The notes under the pieces: model-generated
What the model was told of the DNA's origin: nothing
The model's input: only the letters and a program-made list of their open reading frames with translations
The model's database searches: none
Made by a program: the position numbers and the translations under genes
Shown here: piece by piece, positions 55,302-64,000 of the stretch
Position numbering within the stretch: the first letter of the stretch is position 1
How the letters are laid out: the number at the start of each line of letters is the position of its first letter
Origin: a virus
IMG/VR virus record: IMGVR_UViG_3300042987_004038
Span: 1-64,000 of that record
DNA length: 64,000 bases
Reading direction: 5' to 3' (one strand)

Positions 55302-56001
55302 GAGATCTCCAAAAAAGAACGATCTTAAGATGTACTTCCACTCCGGAACGCATGATGCGATAGTACTTTTTCAAGAAGAGTCTGATCCAGATACAAGAAA
55401 TAAAATTTATACCAATGAGATTCTTCCTGCTTTTACTAAACTTGTTGAAAATCTAATTTTTATTCACGGAGCAAATGTCCACGTTCAGGTAGAAGAATTT
55501 AAAAGCGACTGCATTAGCTTTCTTTATGAAAAATTAAAAAAATTCGATGCTTCAAGAGGTAGCAAAGCTTTCTCTTACTTTAACGTCGTTGCAAAAAACT
55601 GGATCATTATGAGGATGAGACAGAAGATAAAGCACACTAAAAAGCATGTTAACATCGACGACAAGACTATTGTTCCTGAGCTTGATGTGCTCAACACAGT
55701 TGATCCTTCTTTTGAGATATACGGATCTGCTGGAAAAAAGGCCGCACAAACAGAGCAACTTGACCAAATGTTTTTTGAAGTTTCTGATAGATTGAATCAG
55801 GAAAATGAAAAAATTTGCATGGAAGCAATTATTAAGCTTTTTCAAAATATTGATGATATTGATTTCTTCAATAAGAGGGCTATTTTTGTCTACATAAGAG
55901 AAATGACAAATCTTAATACTAAGCAAATTTCTACTGCTATGTCGTCAATAAAGAAACACTATAGAGAGGCAATGCAAGAATGTGAGTTTGATATTTTCTA
56001 G
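55282..56001 (+). CDS. T4 gp55-like late sigma factor
   Basis: 239 residues; ATG 55282 after GGGAGATCGAAA. Residues about 70-118 (FKSDCISFLYEKLKKFDASR, SKAFSYFNVVAKNWIIMRMR) match sigma region 2 as seen in gp55-type late sigma factors. Basic N-terminus. In T4 gp55 directs host polymerase to late promoters with the sliding clamp and gp33; here it sits right before the baseplate genes. Confidence 0.78.
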   Translation: MKKTKTKRSPKKNDLKMYFHSGTHDAIVLFQEESDPDTRNKIYTNEILPAFTKLVENLIFIHGANVHVQVEEFKSDCISFLYEKLKKFDASRGSKAFSYFNVVAKNWIIMRMRQKIKHTKKHVNIDDKTIVPELDVLNTVDPSFEIYGSAGKKAAQTEQLDQMFFEVSDRLNQENEKICMEAIIKLFQNIDDIDFFNKRAIFVYIREMTNLNTKQISTAMSSIKKHYREAMQECEFDIF

Positions 56002-56013
56002 AGGAAGAAATTC

Positions 56014-56394
56014 ATGTCAAAGAAAAGCTTAGACGTAGAAAGCCTTGATTCTCACCTCACAGATCTGAAGAGCAAGGAGCGGAAAGTTGCACAATTTGAT
56101 GATCTTCTTGAGTCAATTGAAGGACTAGATAGTAAGAAAAAAGTTTTGTGGTCAGAAATTTATAGAAATGCTCTAACTGATAGAGAGAGTGCGTCTATTT
56201 TATTTACTGATACAATCCTTCAAATTAAGGGGAATGCAGCAAATCATTCAATTCTTGGCCCTGTTGTTGTGAAATATATCGAGAGAATGTCAAGGGCAAA
56301 TGATCAAATCATAAAGCTGGCTGAGATTATTACAAACGAAGAAAATCGACCCGTAGACTCTGATTCAATTTTCAATCAGATATCAGAGGATTGA
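56014..56394 (+). CDS. Conserved T4-like phage protein
   Basis: 126 residues, helical. LWSEIYRNALTDRESASILF and GPVVVKYIERMSRANDQIIK are a pattern seen after gp55 in T4-like phages. Position next to gp55 raises the possibility of a gp33-like co-activator, but similarity is not enough to say so. GGAAGAAATTC leader. Confidence 0.68.
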   Translation: MSKKSLDVESLDSHLTDLKSKERKVAQFDDLLESIEGLDSKKKVLWSEIYRNALTDRESASILFTDTILQIKGNAANHSILGPVVVKYIERMSRANDQIIKLAEIITNEENRPVDSDSIFNQISED

Positions 56395-56395
56395 A

Positions 56396-57505
56396 ATGTT
56401 TCAAGAAATACTTGTTACCGATTATATTTCATGCTACAGCAAACTCACCAGCGACCAGATTACAAAGCTTTCAAGCGGCTTGGTTGATATAAACTTTCTA
56501 GAAAATTGTCCAAATGGGACAATTATTGGTGTTTTTATTGATCAAAAGTCTGACATGCAAAAGAGGATTTTTTATCCGTTTTTTTCACACATCAATATGC
56601 CAATCAAGCCAGGAGAAAGGGCATGGGCTTTTAGTCAAGGTCGTGGAAGAGTTCCTTACTGGATTACTAGGAAAGTTCAAAATACATCTGCAAATGACCC
56701 CAATTTCACAAATGATGATAGCGCAAAACTATATTCTGCGCTCGGGAGTCAAGAGAACAAGAGAAATGTTGTATCAGGGATCTTTTATGATTCAAAGTCT
56801 GCTGCAAACTCTCTGGTCAAGATAAGATCAGATTCTTTGGCTTACCAGGATGATTTTATTGGAGAGCCTGCAGCCTATGTTGATGGAAATTGTAATGATG
56901 TTGTCATCCAAGGTTCAAATAACACAGCAATAAAAATTGGAAATTTAGGATCATCAGGTACAGGAACAATAGACATAGTTGCCGGTCTTGGAAATCTTTC
57001 TCTACAAACGACAGTTGTAAACACTGAAGGATACAGCGAAGTCCTAAAACCGCCTCTCGCGACAGACACATTGGTTTCTTCATTTGGGACGCTAAGCTCG
57101 GCGGATGAATCAAGAATTACAATTTCAAGATCTTTCAACGCTGATGAATACTATTCTTTGACAGGAGATGATTCTGGATCTCAAAAATCAATCACTTTAA
57201 AGACAGACAGCGTTAGAATTATTGCACAAAATGATTTAAAAATAATTGTTGGAACCAGTTCTGATCCATCAAGCATAATCCTAAAAAATGATGGGAATAT
57301 CATTATTACTCCTTCTTCTGCTGGCGTTATTAAGCTTGGAGGAGAAGACGCAACAGGTGCAATTCTCGCGTCAGTTGATTCAGTTGTTACATCAGGGCGT
57401 GTTGAGGCACCCTCTCTTGTTTCTACAGCAGGCGGATTGCTTGGTGCGCCTAGCCTTCCGGCAACTGGAATTTTTTCTACTAAGGTCCTGGTCAAGGTAA
57501 CCTAA
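56396..57505 (+). CDS. Baseplate central spike/hub-like protein
   Basis: 369 residues. N-terminal 120 residues with a barrel-like part (GTIIGVFIDQKSDMQKRIFY, AWAFSQGRGRVPYWITRKV), then beta-repeat strands (VRIIAQNDLKIIVGT, LKNDGNIIITPSSAGVIKLG) as in spike proteins of the gp5/gpV kind, here without a lysozyme domain. Likely the central tail spike. Overlaps the next ATG by 1 nt. Confidence 0.65.
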   Translation: MFQEILVTDYISCYSKLTSDQITKLSSGLVDINFLENCPNGTIIGVFIDQKSDMQKRIFYPFFSHINMPIKPGERAWAFSQGRGRVPYWITRKVQNTSANDPNFTNDDSAKLYSALGSQENKRNVVSGIFYDSKSAANSLVKIRSDSLAYQDDFIGEPAAYVDGNCNDVVIQGSNNTAIKIGNLGSSGTGTIDIVAGLGNLSLQTTVVNTEGYSEVLKPPLATDTLVSSFGTLSSADESRITISRSFNADEYYSLTGDDSGSQKSITLKTDSVRIIAQNDLKIIVGTSSDPSSIILKNDGNIIITPSSAGVIKLGGEDATGAILASVDSVVTSGRVEAPSLVSTAGGLLGAPSLPATGIFSTKVLVKVT

Positions 57506-58596
57506 TGGGAACGCTGGAGACTGTAGGAATTATTTCATCGGGAGAGATTACAACTTCCGCACGGACAAAATATAGAGATAATGTTGTCAGCACTCTTCTG
57601 AGCGGAATTACGTTGGGTGCGACGTCTCTCGCTGCAGGAACAATTTCTATGGGAAATTTTGAAACTGATCCAATTGATACAGTTAAACAAAATTATCCTG
57701 CGTGGCATGGTTTCTATATTGATGGACTCCAGAAGAATATTGCATTGCTATTAGACCTGATTCCGCCTGCAGCAATTCTAAAATTTTTGCCTGTCCCAAT
57801 TTTTGATCCAACAGAGCCAATTGCTAGAGTGATAACTGAGCTCCAGGATTTATTTTTACAGATAGAATCATTGATAGGCGCCCCAATTGTTGATATTTTG
57901 ATATCAAAGATTGATGTTACAATTGAAAAAGCTGCCGAAATATCAGCTGCAGTAACTGATGCAAATCCTGAAGCATTTTTTGAATCAATAAAATCAACAA
58001 TAGAAGCTGTGCTTGATGCAGCGGATATCAATCCAGACCTTGCCATTCAGAAAATCGAAGAACAAAGGGAAACAGTTATTGCCAAAGGCGTAGAAATAAT
58101 TGAGAGTGCTAAAAACGCTGTCGAAGGCGTTTTGCCCGAGTTACCTATTCCATCTCTTGATATTTCTTTCATTGATCCTACACTTGACACTTCTCCTCTT
58201 TTTGCAACAGTTGAAGCAGACGGATACGATGGAATAGCTACAAAATTTATCAAAATGATGACTGTATTCTTGTCAATCCCTGCTCAAATTGTTGAAGCTG
58301 CCAAGAGCGCAGCAGAGGCAGCAGCTGACGCGATTAAGGCAATTGTTGATGCTCTTAATTTGCTTATAACAAACTTTAAAGAAGGAATACTGGAACTTCT
58401 TAATGCCGTAGTGGGTTTTGTCTGGGATCTGATATCTCAAGTTTTGAGCATTATTTCGACAGCATTTCTGGAAATTTCTTCTATAATTAATATTATCTTC
58501 TTTTTTGCAAAAAGCTTTATTATTTCAATTATTGGTTTTCTACTCGGATCGGGGATGATTGCACTTGCAGCTGCAAAATCTTTTGAGCTTGTTTAG
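57505..58596 (+). CDS. Baseplate or tail protein with hydrophobic C-terminus
   Basis: 363 residues. Long alanine- and isoleucine-rich helices (VTIEKAAEISAAVTDANPEA, IVEAAKSAAEAAADAIKAIV) and three hydrophobic segments in the last 80 residues. Placed between the spike and gp25 genes, so probably a tail component, possibly one that inserts in the host membrane at injection. Family not recognised. Confidence 0.62.
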   Translation: MGTLETVGIISSGEITTSARTKYRDNVVSTLLSGITLGATSLAAGTISMGNFETDPIDTVKQNYPAWHGFYIDGLQKNIALLLDLIPPAAILKFLPVPIFDPTEPIARVITELQDLFLQIESLIGAPIVDILISKIDVTIEKAAEISAAVTDANPEAFFESIKSTIEAVLDAADINPDLAIQKIEEQRETVIAKGVEIIESAKNAVEGVLPELPIPSLDISFIDPTLDTSPLFATVEADGYDGIATKFIKMMTVFLSIPAQIVEAAKSAAEAAADAIKAIVDALNLLITNFKEGILELLNAVVGFVWDLISQVLSIISTAFLEISSIINIIFFFAKSFIISIIGFLLGSGMIALAAAKSFELV

Positions 58597-58629
58597 CTTT
58601 GATTTCTTTTCTTCAAAATAATTAAAGAC

Positions 58630-59100
58630 ATGGCGTCAATCAGTTTTAAGAGTGTAGGAGACTTAAAAAATAATCCTCGTGCAGCACAAACTGCACAACC
58701 AAAGCCCGTTGGAATTTTAACCCCAGTTAAAATTACCTCCAGGGTTGGAGGACCTCTTGAAATGTCAAATACAGTCGTAGATCAAATGATTGATAATTTT
58801 AGAAATATGCTGATTGTTAATCACGGAGAAAGACTTCCGCTCTATGACTTTGGAGCAAATTTACGAGCACTTCTTACAGAAAGACTGTCACAACCAGATT
58901 ATGATGAACAGGCAATGATGTATATTAAAGCAACAACTGAAAAATACATGCCTTACATAAGCTTGAATTCTTTTGAAACACAAATTCTCGAGAGCAATGA
59001 CAGAACAACTTCAAGAATCAAAGTTCTTGTAGAGTTTTCAATTCCAAAGATCTCAACGGCTGTTCGTACTGTAGAAATCATTCTAAAAAACATCGGTTGA
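58630..59100 (+). CDS. gp25-like baseplate wedge protein
   Basis: 156 residues. VDQMIDNFRNMLIVNHGERL, DFGANLRALL and a later IKVLVEF strand are the T4 gp25 (GPW_gp25) hallmarks. It forms the inner baseplate wedge with gp6 and gp53. Followed by gp6 as in many T4-like phages. Confidence 0.88.
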   Translation: MASISFKSVGDLKNNPRAAQTAQPKPVGILTPVKITSRVGGPLEMSNTVVDQMIDNFRNMLIVNHGERLPLYDFGANLRALLTERLSQPDYDEQAMMYIKATTEKYMPYISLNSFETQILESNDRTTSRIKVLVEFSIPKISTAVRTVEIILKNIG

Positions 59101-59102
59101 AA

Positions 59103-60953
59103 ATGTCACTCACAAACGTAAAGAAAAATCTAAAGCAAAAAAGACAAAGAAACTACTTGGCCAGAGACTTCGACAGTTTCAGGACAGAGCTTATCAAATA
59201 TGCGAAGATCTATTTCCCAGATCAGATTCAGGACTTTTCTGAAGCATCTGTGGGTGGTCTCCTTGTCGATCTAGTTTCCTACATTGGAGATTCAACAGCT
59301 TTTTATCTAGACCACCAGTTCAATGAGCTTGGACTTGATACAGCTGTTGAGAGAAAAAATGTTGAAAGACTAATAAGACTTGCAGGCGTGAAAATCAGAG
59401 GCGCATCTCCCGCGTATTGCAATATTGATTTTTCATTTGTTGTTGACGCAACCACGCAAGGAAATGGGTATATTCCGGTAAATTCTCAATTACCAATTTT
59501 AAGAACTGGTACGCGAGTAACCTCAAATACTGGAATTACATTCACACTTAGAACAAATGTTGATTTTTCTGAAGTTGACCAGTTTGGAAAATACATTTGT
59601 ACATTTGTCACAAAAGATACAGATTCAAATGGAAATCCTACAACATTTACTGTGACAAGATCTGGGATATGTGAATCCGGAGGAACAGCAGAAGAGTCTT
59701 TCCCGTTTGGATCAGATACAACTCCTTTCAAGACAATAACTTTATCAAATCCAAATGTGAATGAAATTCTTTTGGTTGTTGATTCTGAAGGGAACGAATA
59801 CTATGAAGTTGACGCACTTTCACAAGATACAGTTTTTAGATCCATTGAAAACTATAACTCCGATGTAGATTACGTTGAAAATGCTCTAGCAGTCGTTCCT
59901 GCACCATACAGATTTGCAACCCGTGCTGAATCAGATTCGGGAGTTGTGACTATAGTTTTTGGATCTGGTCAAGCTGGGACGCTGGACAACGACATCTTAC
60001 CTGATCCGAGCGAGGTATCGCTTCCTCTTTTTGGAGACAAGAAGACTTTTCCAAGGGCATCAATTGATCCAAATTCAATGATTGGATCGAAGAGTCTAGG
60101 AATAACTCCAATCAATACAACAATAAGAGTCAGATATAGGCACGGAGGAGGAATTTCCCACAATGTCTCCGCAAATACGGTGAAAACAATAAGCAATCTT
60201 GTCACAAAGTTCAGCCCAGGGCTGTCTCCGACTAAGGTTGCAACAATAAGATCAACAATTTCAGTTAATAACCCTAGCGCAGCGAGCGGAGGAGAAAATG
60301 CTCCCACTCTTGAAGATCTAAGATCTGTGGCTCTGAGTATTAGAAATTCTCAAAACAGAGTCGTCTCTAAAGAAGACCTGATCGCAAGAATATTTTTGAT
60401 GCCTACAAATTTTGGAAGAGCATTTAGAGTTGGTATACAGCCAAATCCAGTTAATCCTCTTTCTTCCCTTCTTTATGTGATCAGTAGAGACTCAGATGGA
60501 TATCTTGCACAATCTCCAGACACACTCAAGAGAAACATTTCAACATACATAAATGAGTTCAGAGTTGTTTCGGATGCCTTTGACATACTTGATGCCAAGA
60601 TAATTAATATTGGATTCACTTACAGTGTTGCCATAGACGACAGAGAAGACAAAGAAGGTGTCCTAACAAAGATAAACAATTCTATCGCAACATACTTGGA
60701 CACAAATAATATGCAAATTGATGGCGGAATACAAGTTTCTGATCTAATAAATCTGATATTAAATCAGGATGGTGTGATAAGCCTAGAGAGCTATAGTTTT
60801 TCAAGCCTGACTGGAACTGTTGATGAGAGGGTCTATTCTTCTTTCTCCATAAATCCAAATACTTCAATTAGGCGAGGGGTGCTTTCTCCTCCTGTTGGAT
60901 CAATATTTGAAGTAAAATACCCAGATGTTGATATATCAGGAAATGCAATTTAG
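59103..60953 (+). CDS. gp6/baseplate J-like wedge protein
   Basis: 616 residues (TTG 59097 is an alternative start). RNYLARDFDSFRTELIKYAK, SVGGLLVDLVSYIGDSTAFY and a C-terminal beta-alpha domain with FGRAFRVGIQ are typical of T4 gp6 and baseplate J proteins, which form the ring of the baseplate inner wedge. Length matches T4 gp6 (660). Confidence 0.87.
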   Translation: MSLTNVKKNLKQKRQRNYLARDFDSFRTELIKYAKIYFPDQIQDFSEASVGGLLVDLVSYIGDSTAFYLDHQFNELGLDTAVERKNVERLIRLAGVKIRGASPAYCNIDFSFVVDATTQGNGYIPVNSQLPILRTGTRVTSNTGITFTLRTNVDFSEVDQFGKYICTFVTKDTDSNGNPTTFTVTRSGICESGGTAEESFPFGSDTTPFKTITLSNPNVNEILLVVDSEGNEYYEVDALSQDTVFRSIENYNSDVDYVENALAVVPAPYRFATRAESDSGVVTIVFGSGQAGTLDNDILPDPSEVSLPLFGDKKTFPRASIDPNSMIGSKSLGITPINTTIRVRYRHGGGISHNVSANTVKTISNLVTKFSPGLSPTKVATIRSTISVNNPSAASGGENAPTLEDLRSVALSIRNSQNRVVSKEDLIARIFLMPTNFGRAFRVGIQPNPVNPLSSLLYVISRDSDGYLAQSPDTLKRNISTYINEFRVVSDAFDILDAKIINIGFTYSVAIDDREDKEGVLTKINNSIATYLDTNNMQIDGGIQVSDLINLILNQDGVISLESYSFSSLTGTVDERVYSSFSINPNTSIRRGVLSPPVGSIFEVKYPDVDISGNAI

Positions 60954-60963
60954 GAGATTATAA

Positions 60964-62484
60964 ATGTACAGAATTTTTCAAGCAGACAAGGACTCGTACA
61001 TCACTAACAAGATAATCTCCAATACTCTCCGAGCTACTGATTCAAATCTTGGTCAGGCAGGAACAATTGACTTGTTCAAAATGTATGATGAAAATACATT
61101 TACCGGAGAAGACAGCCCGATAGAGATAAGCAGAGCACTTATCCATTTTGACATTGATGACCTGCGAGATTCAATGAATAGTGGAGAGTTTGACCCCAAT
61201 AGCTCAGATTTTTCTTGCAGCCTCTATTTACACGATGTTTATGGAGGACAGACAACACCCACAAATTTTTCTCTAGTTGTCTACCCACTTTCAAAGAGCT
61301 TTGATGAAGGATCAGGAAGAGATGTTGTTCGCTTTGAAGATATTGATGTTGTAAATTTTATAACAGCCTCCGTCTCGAGCACAGTTGTCACATGGTCGGT
61401 CTCGGGCGCTAATTCGGGTGCTGATATTTCTGGATCCAATCAAGATTATTTTACACAAGGAAATTTAAACGACGGATTAGGAGTTGTTTCTTTTGCTTCA
61501 ACTCAGGTGTTTTCGACTGGGCAGGAAGATCTAAACGTAGATGTCACAAAAATAGTGTCGGGAGTTCTTGCAAATCAGCTACCAGATTCTGGATTTAGAA
61601 TATCCTTTATCTCAAGTCAAGAATTAGACCAAAAAACAAGATTTGTTAAGCGTTTTGCTTCAAGAAACACTACGAATACATCAAAAAAACCCAAATTAAT
61701 AGTCACCTACAACGATGTAATATCAGATAAGACAAAAAATTTTGAATTCAATACTTCTGGTACTCTGTTTTTGAATACATTTGCAGCAGGATCTCCTGCA
61801 AATTTACTTTCAGGCTCAAATTTATCACAACTGACAGGAAGCAGCTGTATCAAGATTAAAATACAGTCAGGAAGTGTACAGAGGACATTTTTTGGATCCC
61901 AGCACAAGGTAGGAGATGTCTCAGTAACGGGAATCTATTCTTCAAGTTTCTTAGTAAATTCTTTTGATAGTGATATCTTTCAAAAGCTAACAGGGTCAGC
62001 TCAGTCTATTGATTCTTTTGATTTTAGCGTGAAATGGCTTTCAAATGATGAATCAGTACAATTTGCTACGGGATCACTCGAAATAAAAAGAAGAGATACA
62101 ACGTATTTTTCACAGACACCACAGCGGTATTTTATAAACATTACAAATATGCAATCATCCTACAAGCAAGATGAAAAGATTAGGTTCAGGCTATTCATCG
62201 AAGACTTCAATAGAAATGTAATATTCGTTAAAACTCCTCTTGAAAATACCGGAGTTGTTGTAGAAAAGTGTCTGTACAGCATTAGAGATTTTGAGAGCGG
62301 AGATATTATAGTTCCTTTCCACGATCCTGGAACGCAGACGTCCAACGATTCAACATCTCATTATTTTGATTTTTATATGTCGACACTGCCAAGAGGAAGA
62401 ACATATACATTTGATTTTAAGATAATAAACAAAGGCTTAGAAGCGCTAATAGGCGATGTAGCTGCAAAATTTAGGATTGAATAA
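60964..62484 (+). CDS. Baseplate/tail structural protein, DNRLRE-like
   Basis: 506 residues. MYRIFQADKDSYITNKI, ISRALIHFDIDDLRDS and a SKKPKLIVTYND strand resemble DNRLRE-type beta-sandwich domains that bind carbohydrate or form surface layers. Rich in Ser, Thr and Asp. GGAGATTATAA leader, baseplate gene order. A wedge or peripheral baseplate role is likely. Confidence 0.65.
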   Translation: MYRIFQADKDSYITNKIISNTLRATDSNLGQAGTIDLFKMYDENTFTGEDSPIEISRALIHFDIDDLRDSMNSGEFDPNSSDFSCSLYLHDVYGGQTTPTNFSLVVYPLSKSFDEGSGRDVVRFEDIDVVNFITASVSSTVVTWSVSGANSGADISGSNQDYFTQGNLNDGLGVVSFASTQVFSTGQEDLNVDVTKIVSGVLANQLPDSGFRISFISSQELDQKTRFVKRFASRNTTNTSKKPKLIVTYNDVISDKTKNFEFNTSGTLFLNTFAAGSPANLLSGSNLSQLTGSSCIKIKIQSGSVQRTFFGSQHKVGDVSVTGIYSSSFLVNSFDSDIFQKLTGSAQSIDSFDFSVKWLSNDESVQFATGSLEIKRRDTTYFSQTPQRYFINITNMQSSYKQDEKIRFRLFIEDFNRNVIFVKTPLENTGVVVEKCLYSIRDFESGDIIVPFHDPGTQTSNDSTSHYFDFYMSTLPRGRTYTFDFKIINKGLEALIGDVAAKFRIE

Positions 62485-64000
62485 TGCCAAGACTTCGAAC
62501 AAAGCCACCCGTCTTTAGGTCAAAAAAAACGCAAACAGTTACAAATTCTGTCAAAAGAGACATCTCAAACGTATCTCTGCAGGGAAGAGATACGTCTAAT
62601 GAGAATTTTTTTCTTGATTCATATAAGACTGGTTTTAAATCAACTCAGCAGCTAGCACTCGACTTTTCACAATTCAAAAATCACACGTTTTTTTCTCCAG
62701 CAAGAGCAAAAGTCGACGTTGCTCTATTTAAATCAATAAATGAATTTCCTTTTACAGGATCAATAACAGAAATTGACAAGTTTTTAGTTGGATTGACAGG
62801 TTTTGAAAGATACGTCTTTGATTCTATCCCAAGAAACACAGGGTATCTATTTTTTTCAGGGACACAAGTCGGAGAAACATCCGGAGGAACATACATAGAT
62901 GTTTCTCCTATTTCGGGACATGAATTTCCAAATTCGCCTGGTGCAACAGCAGAACAAGCTCTTGTCATAAATGGAAGTCCTTTTGAAATTGAATTGCACT
63001 TATATGTGCCTGAGGTTTTTAACGACAATCAAATTGTTGTACAGCGGCTGCAAGATGAAGCCGGATATACTCTGGCTCTCTCTTCTTCTTTGTCAAGTAA
63101 CGAATGCAAGATAGTCTTCCTTGTTTCTTCAGCTTCTGATTCTTACCTCGTTGCGTCTGGAACGTTAGAAAAAGGAAATTTTTCTCACGTTAGAGCGTGT
63201 CTGTTTAATACTGATAACGGGAAGCAGTCTTTTGTGTATCTAGATGATAAACTAATAAGCTCTTCATCGGATACACAAGATTTTGGATCTCTTGTATTTG
63301 ATACATCTAGTCTCATAATTGGAAGTGGATCTCGTCACACAATACTTGATTATGATTTTTTACCAAGACAAACGCTTAGTGGTGCAATCGACGAATTTAG
63401 ATTTTTTTCAAAGCAGCGCGACGAGGAGACTATAAGCAAGTTTTCAAAAAGTCAGATGTTTGCAACCGGAGGCCTTGAAGCTTATTTCAGATTTGATGAG
63501 CCTGCAGGAAACTATAGCATGAAAGACATCGTGCTAGACCACTCAGGAAGGTGTTTGCACTCTAGAATCTTAAACTACATTCCCGTTCTAAGAGTGACAT
63601 CTTCTATCAGCGTTCCGCTTTATAGTCAAAATCCATATTTTAGTCCTGTTCTTTACCCAGATTTTGTTCCATTTTCTTCAAGAATTACTGACCTTATTTC
63701 AAGTGCGTCAAGCTATGATAATGAAAATCCAAATATTGTAACAAATCTTGTGCCAATTCATTATCTTGTTGAGAGTGCAAACGCAGCAGGACTTCAGTCA
63801 GTGAGTAGCGGAATAGGTGTTTTCCCTTCGATTGTTGATTTACCCGGAACTGGAGAGATTCCAGAAACATCTGCTCTCTTGCGTACGCTCATAATGATGT
63901 CAATACCGCTAGATGAAATCAAGCAATTTATTGATAGCATGTCTACACTTCTCGCAGTCGAATTAGGGAATGAAGAAAAATTAAATAGTCAAATGATTAA
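62484..64000 (+). CDS. Large baseplate/tail structural protein, 5' part
   Basis: The frame begins at ATG 62484 (overlap by 1 nt) and is open to the window end, so at least 505 residues. FYLD-like strands, GAIDEFRFFSKQRDEETIS (typical for a LamG/concanavalin-like jelly roll) and ALLRTLIMMSIPLDEIKQF are seen. Basic start (PRLRTKPPVFRSKK). Probably a large baseplate periphery protein or adhesin. C-terminus not seen. Confidence 0.72.
   Translation, partial: MPRLRTKPPVFRSKKTQTVTNSVKRDISNVSLQGRDTSNENFFLDSYKTGFKSTQQLALDFSQFKNHTFFSPARAKVDVALFKSINEFPFTGSITEIDKFLVGLTGFERYVFDSIPRNTGYLFFSGTQVGETSGGTYIDVSPISGHEFPNSPGATAEQALVINGSPFEIELHLYVPEVFNDNQIVVQRLQDEAGYTLALSSSLSSNECKIVFLVSSASDSYLVASGTLEKGNFSHVRACLFNTDNGKQSFVYLDDKLISSSSDTQDFGSLVFDTSSLIIGSGSRHTILDYDFLPRQTLSGAIDEFRFFSKQRDEETISKFSKSQMFATGGLEAYFRFDEPAGNYSMKDIVLDHSGRCLHSRILNYIPVLRVTSSISVPLYSQNPYFSPVLYPDFVPFSSRITDLISSASSYDNENPNIVTNLVPIHYLVESANAAGLQSVSSGIGVFPSIVDLPGTGEIPETSALLRTLIMMSIPLDEIKQFIDSMSTLLAVELGNEEKLNSQMI

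Noticed and set aside
1-64000. tRNA genes, integrase and attachment sites
   Set aside because: No cloverleaf-like segment, recombinase motif or flanking direct repeat was recognised by eye; a tRNA search program could still find a missed gene.

Overview
The window is a stretch of a large tailed-phage genome of the T4-like myovirus type; no bacterial housekeeping locus, tRNA, rRNA, integrase or CRISPR array was seen. The T4-like assignment rests on a gp55-type late sigma factor (55282-56001), a gp25-type baseplate wedge protein (58630-59100), a gp6/baseplate J-type wedge protein (59103-60953), a PIN-PhoH protein and long repetitive fibre proteins. The host cannot be named from the sequence.

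Region 1 (1-20.3 kb) is GC-rich and holds about 60 small plus-strand genes. It starts with the 3' part of a RadA-like ATPase. Most genes, or short overlapping gene sets, are preceded by a near-identical promoter: a CGTGCG -35 element, a 17-bp spacer and an extended -10 of the form TGR-TANNAT (40 copies found). Several copies directly follow or overlap a terminator hairpin. The genes are typical early/accessory phage genes: a tandem array of short GDLV proteins, dispersed paralogue families (MAKDI, NLRW, MAL), zinc-finger peptides, many tiny single-span membrane peptides, a GIY-YIG nuclease, an HExxH peptidase and a protein resembling the L7/L12 C-terminal domain. The gene-free interval 20298-20787 closes this region.

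Region 2 (18-24.3 kb) straddles a shift from GC-rich to AT-rich sequence. It holds seven proteins that share only a short basic amphipathic N-terminus (M-R-I-T-x-S-Q-L-R-x-I-I-K-E-E-L type). The simplest reading is a capsid-targeting or injection tag on a set of ejected proteins, one of which looks like an ADP-ribosyltransferase. Four of these genes have an ATAWGTA(G/C) box ending exactly 18 nt before the ATG, a candidate late promoter.

Region 3 (24.3-33.4 kb, AT-rich) holds a phage copy of the YeaH-SpoVR-PrkA stress module, a GroEL-apical-domain-like protein, a zinc protein, a histone Hc1-like protein, a minus-strand sigma region 4 protein and PIN-PhoH. Region 4 (33.4-38.2 kb) has two small head- or tail-decoration-like proteins and two large fibre proteins. 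Region 5 (38.2-55.0 kb) is a compact, mostly overlapping cluster of glycosyltransferases, methyltransferases, an epimerase, a shortened UDP-glucose dehydrogenase homologue, PIG-L, FkbM, WbqC and GT17 homologues. It lies directly after the fibre genes and probably serves glycan synthesis on virion or host surface. Region 6 (55.0-64.0 kb) holds the late sigma factor and the baseplate module, running off the end inside a large structural gene.
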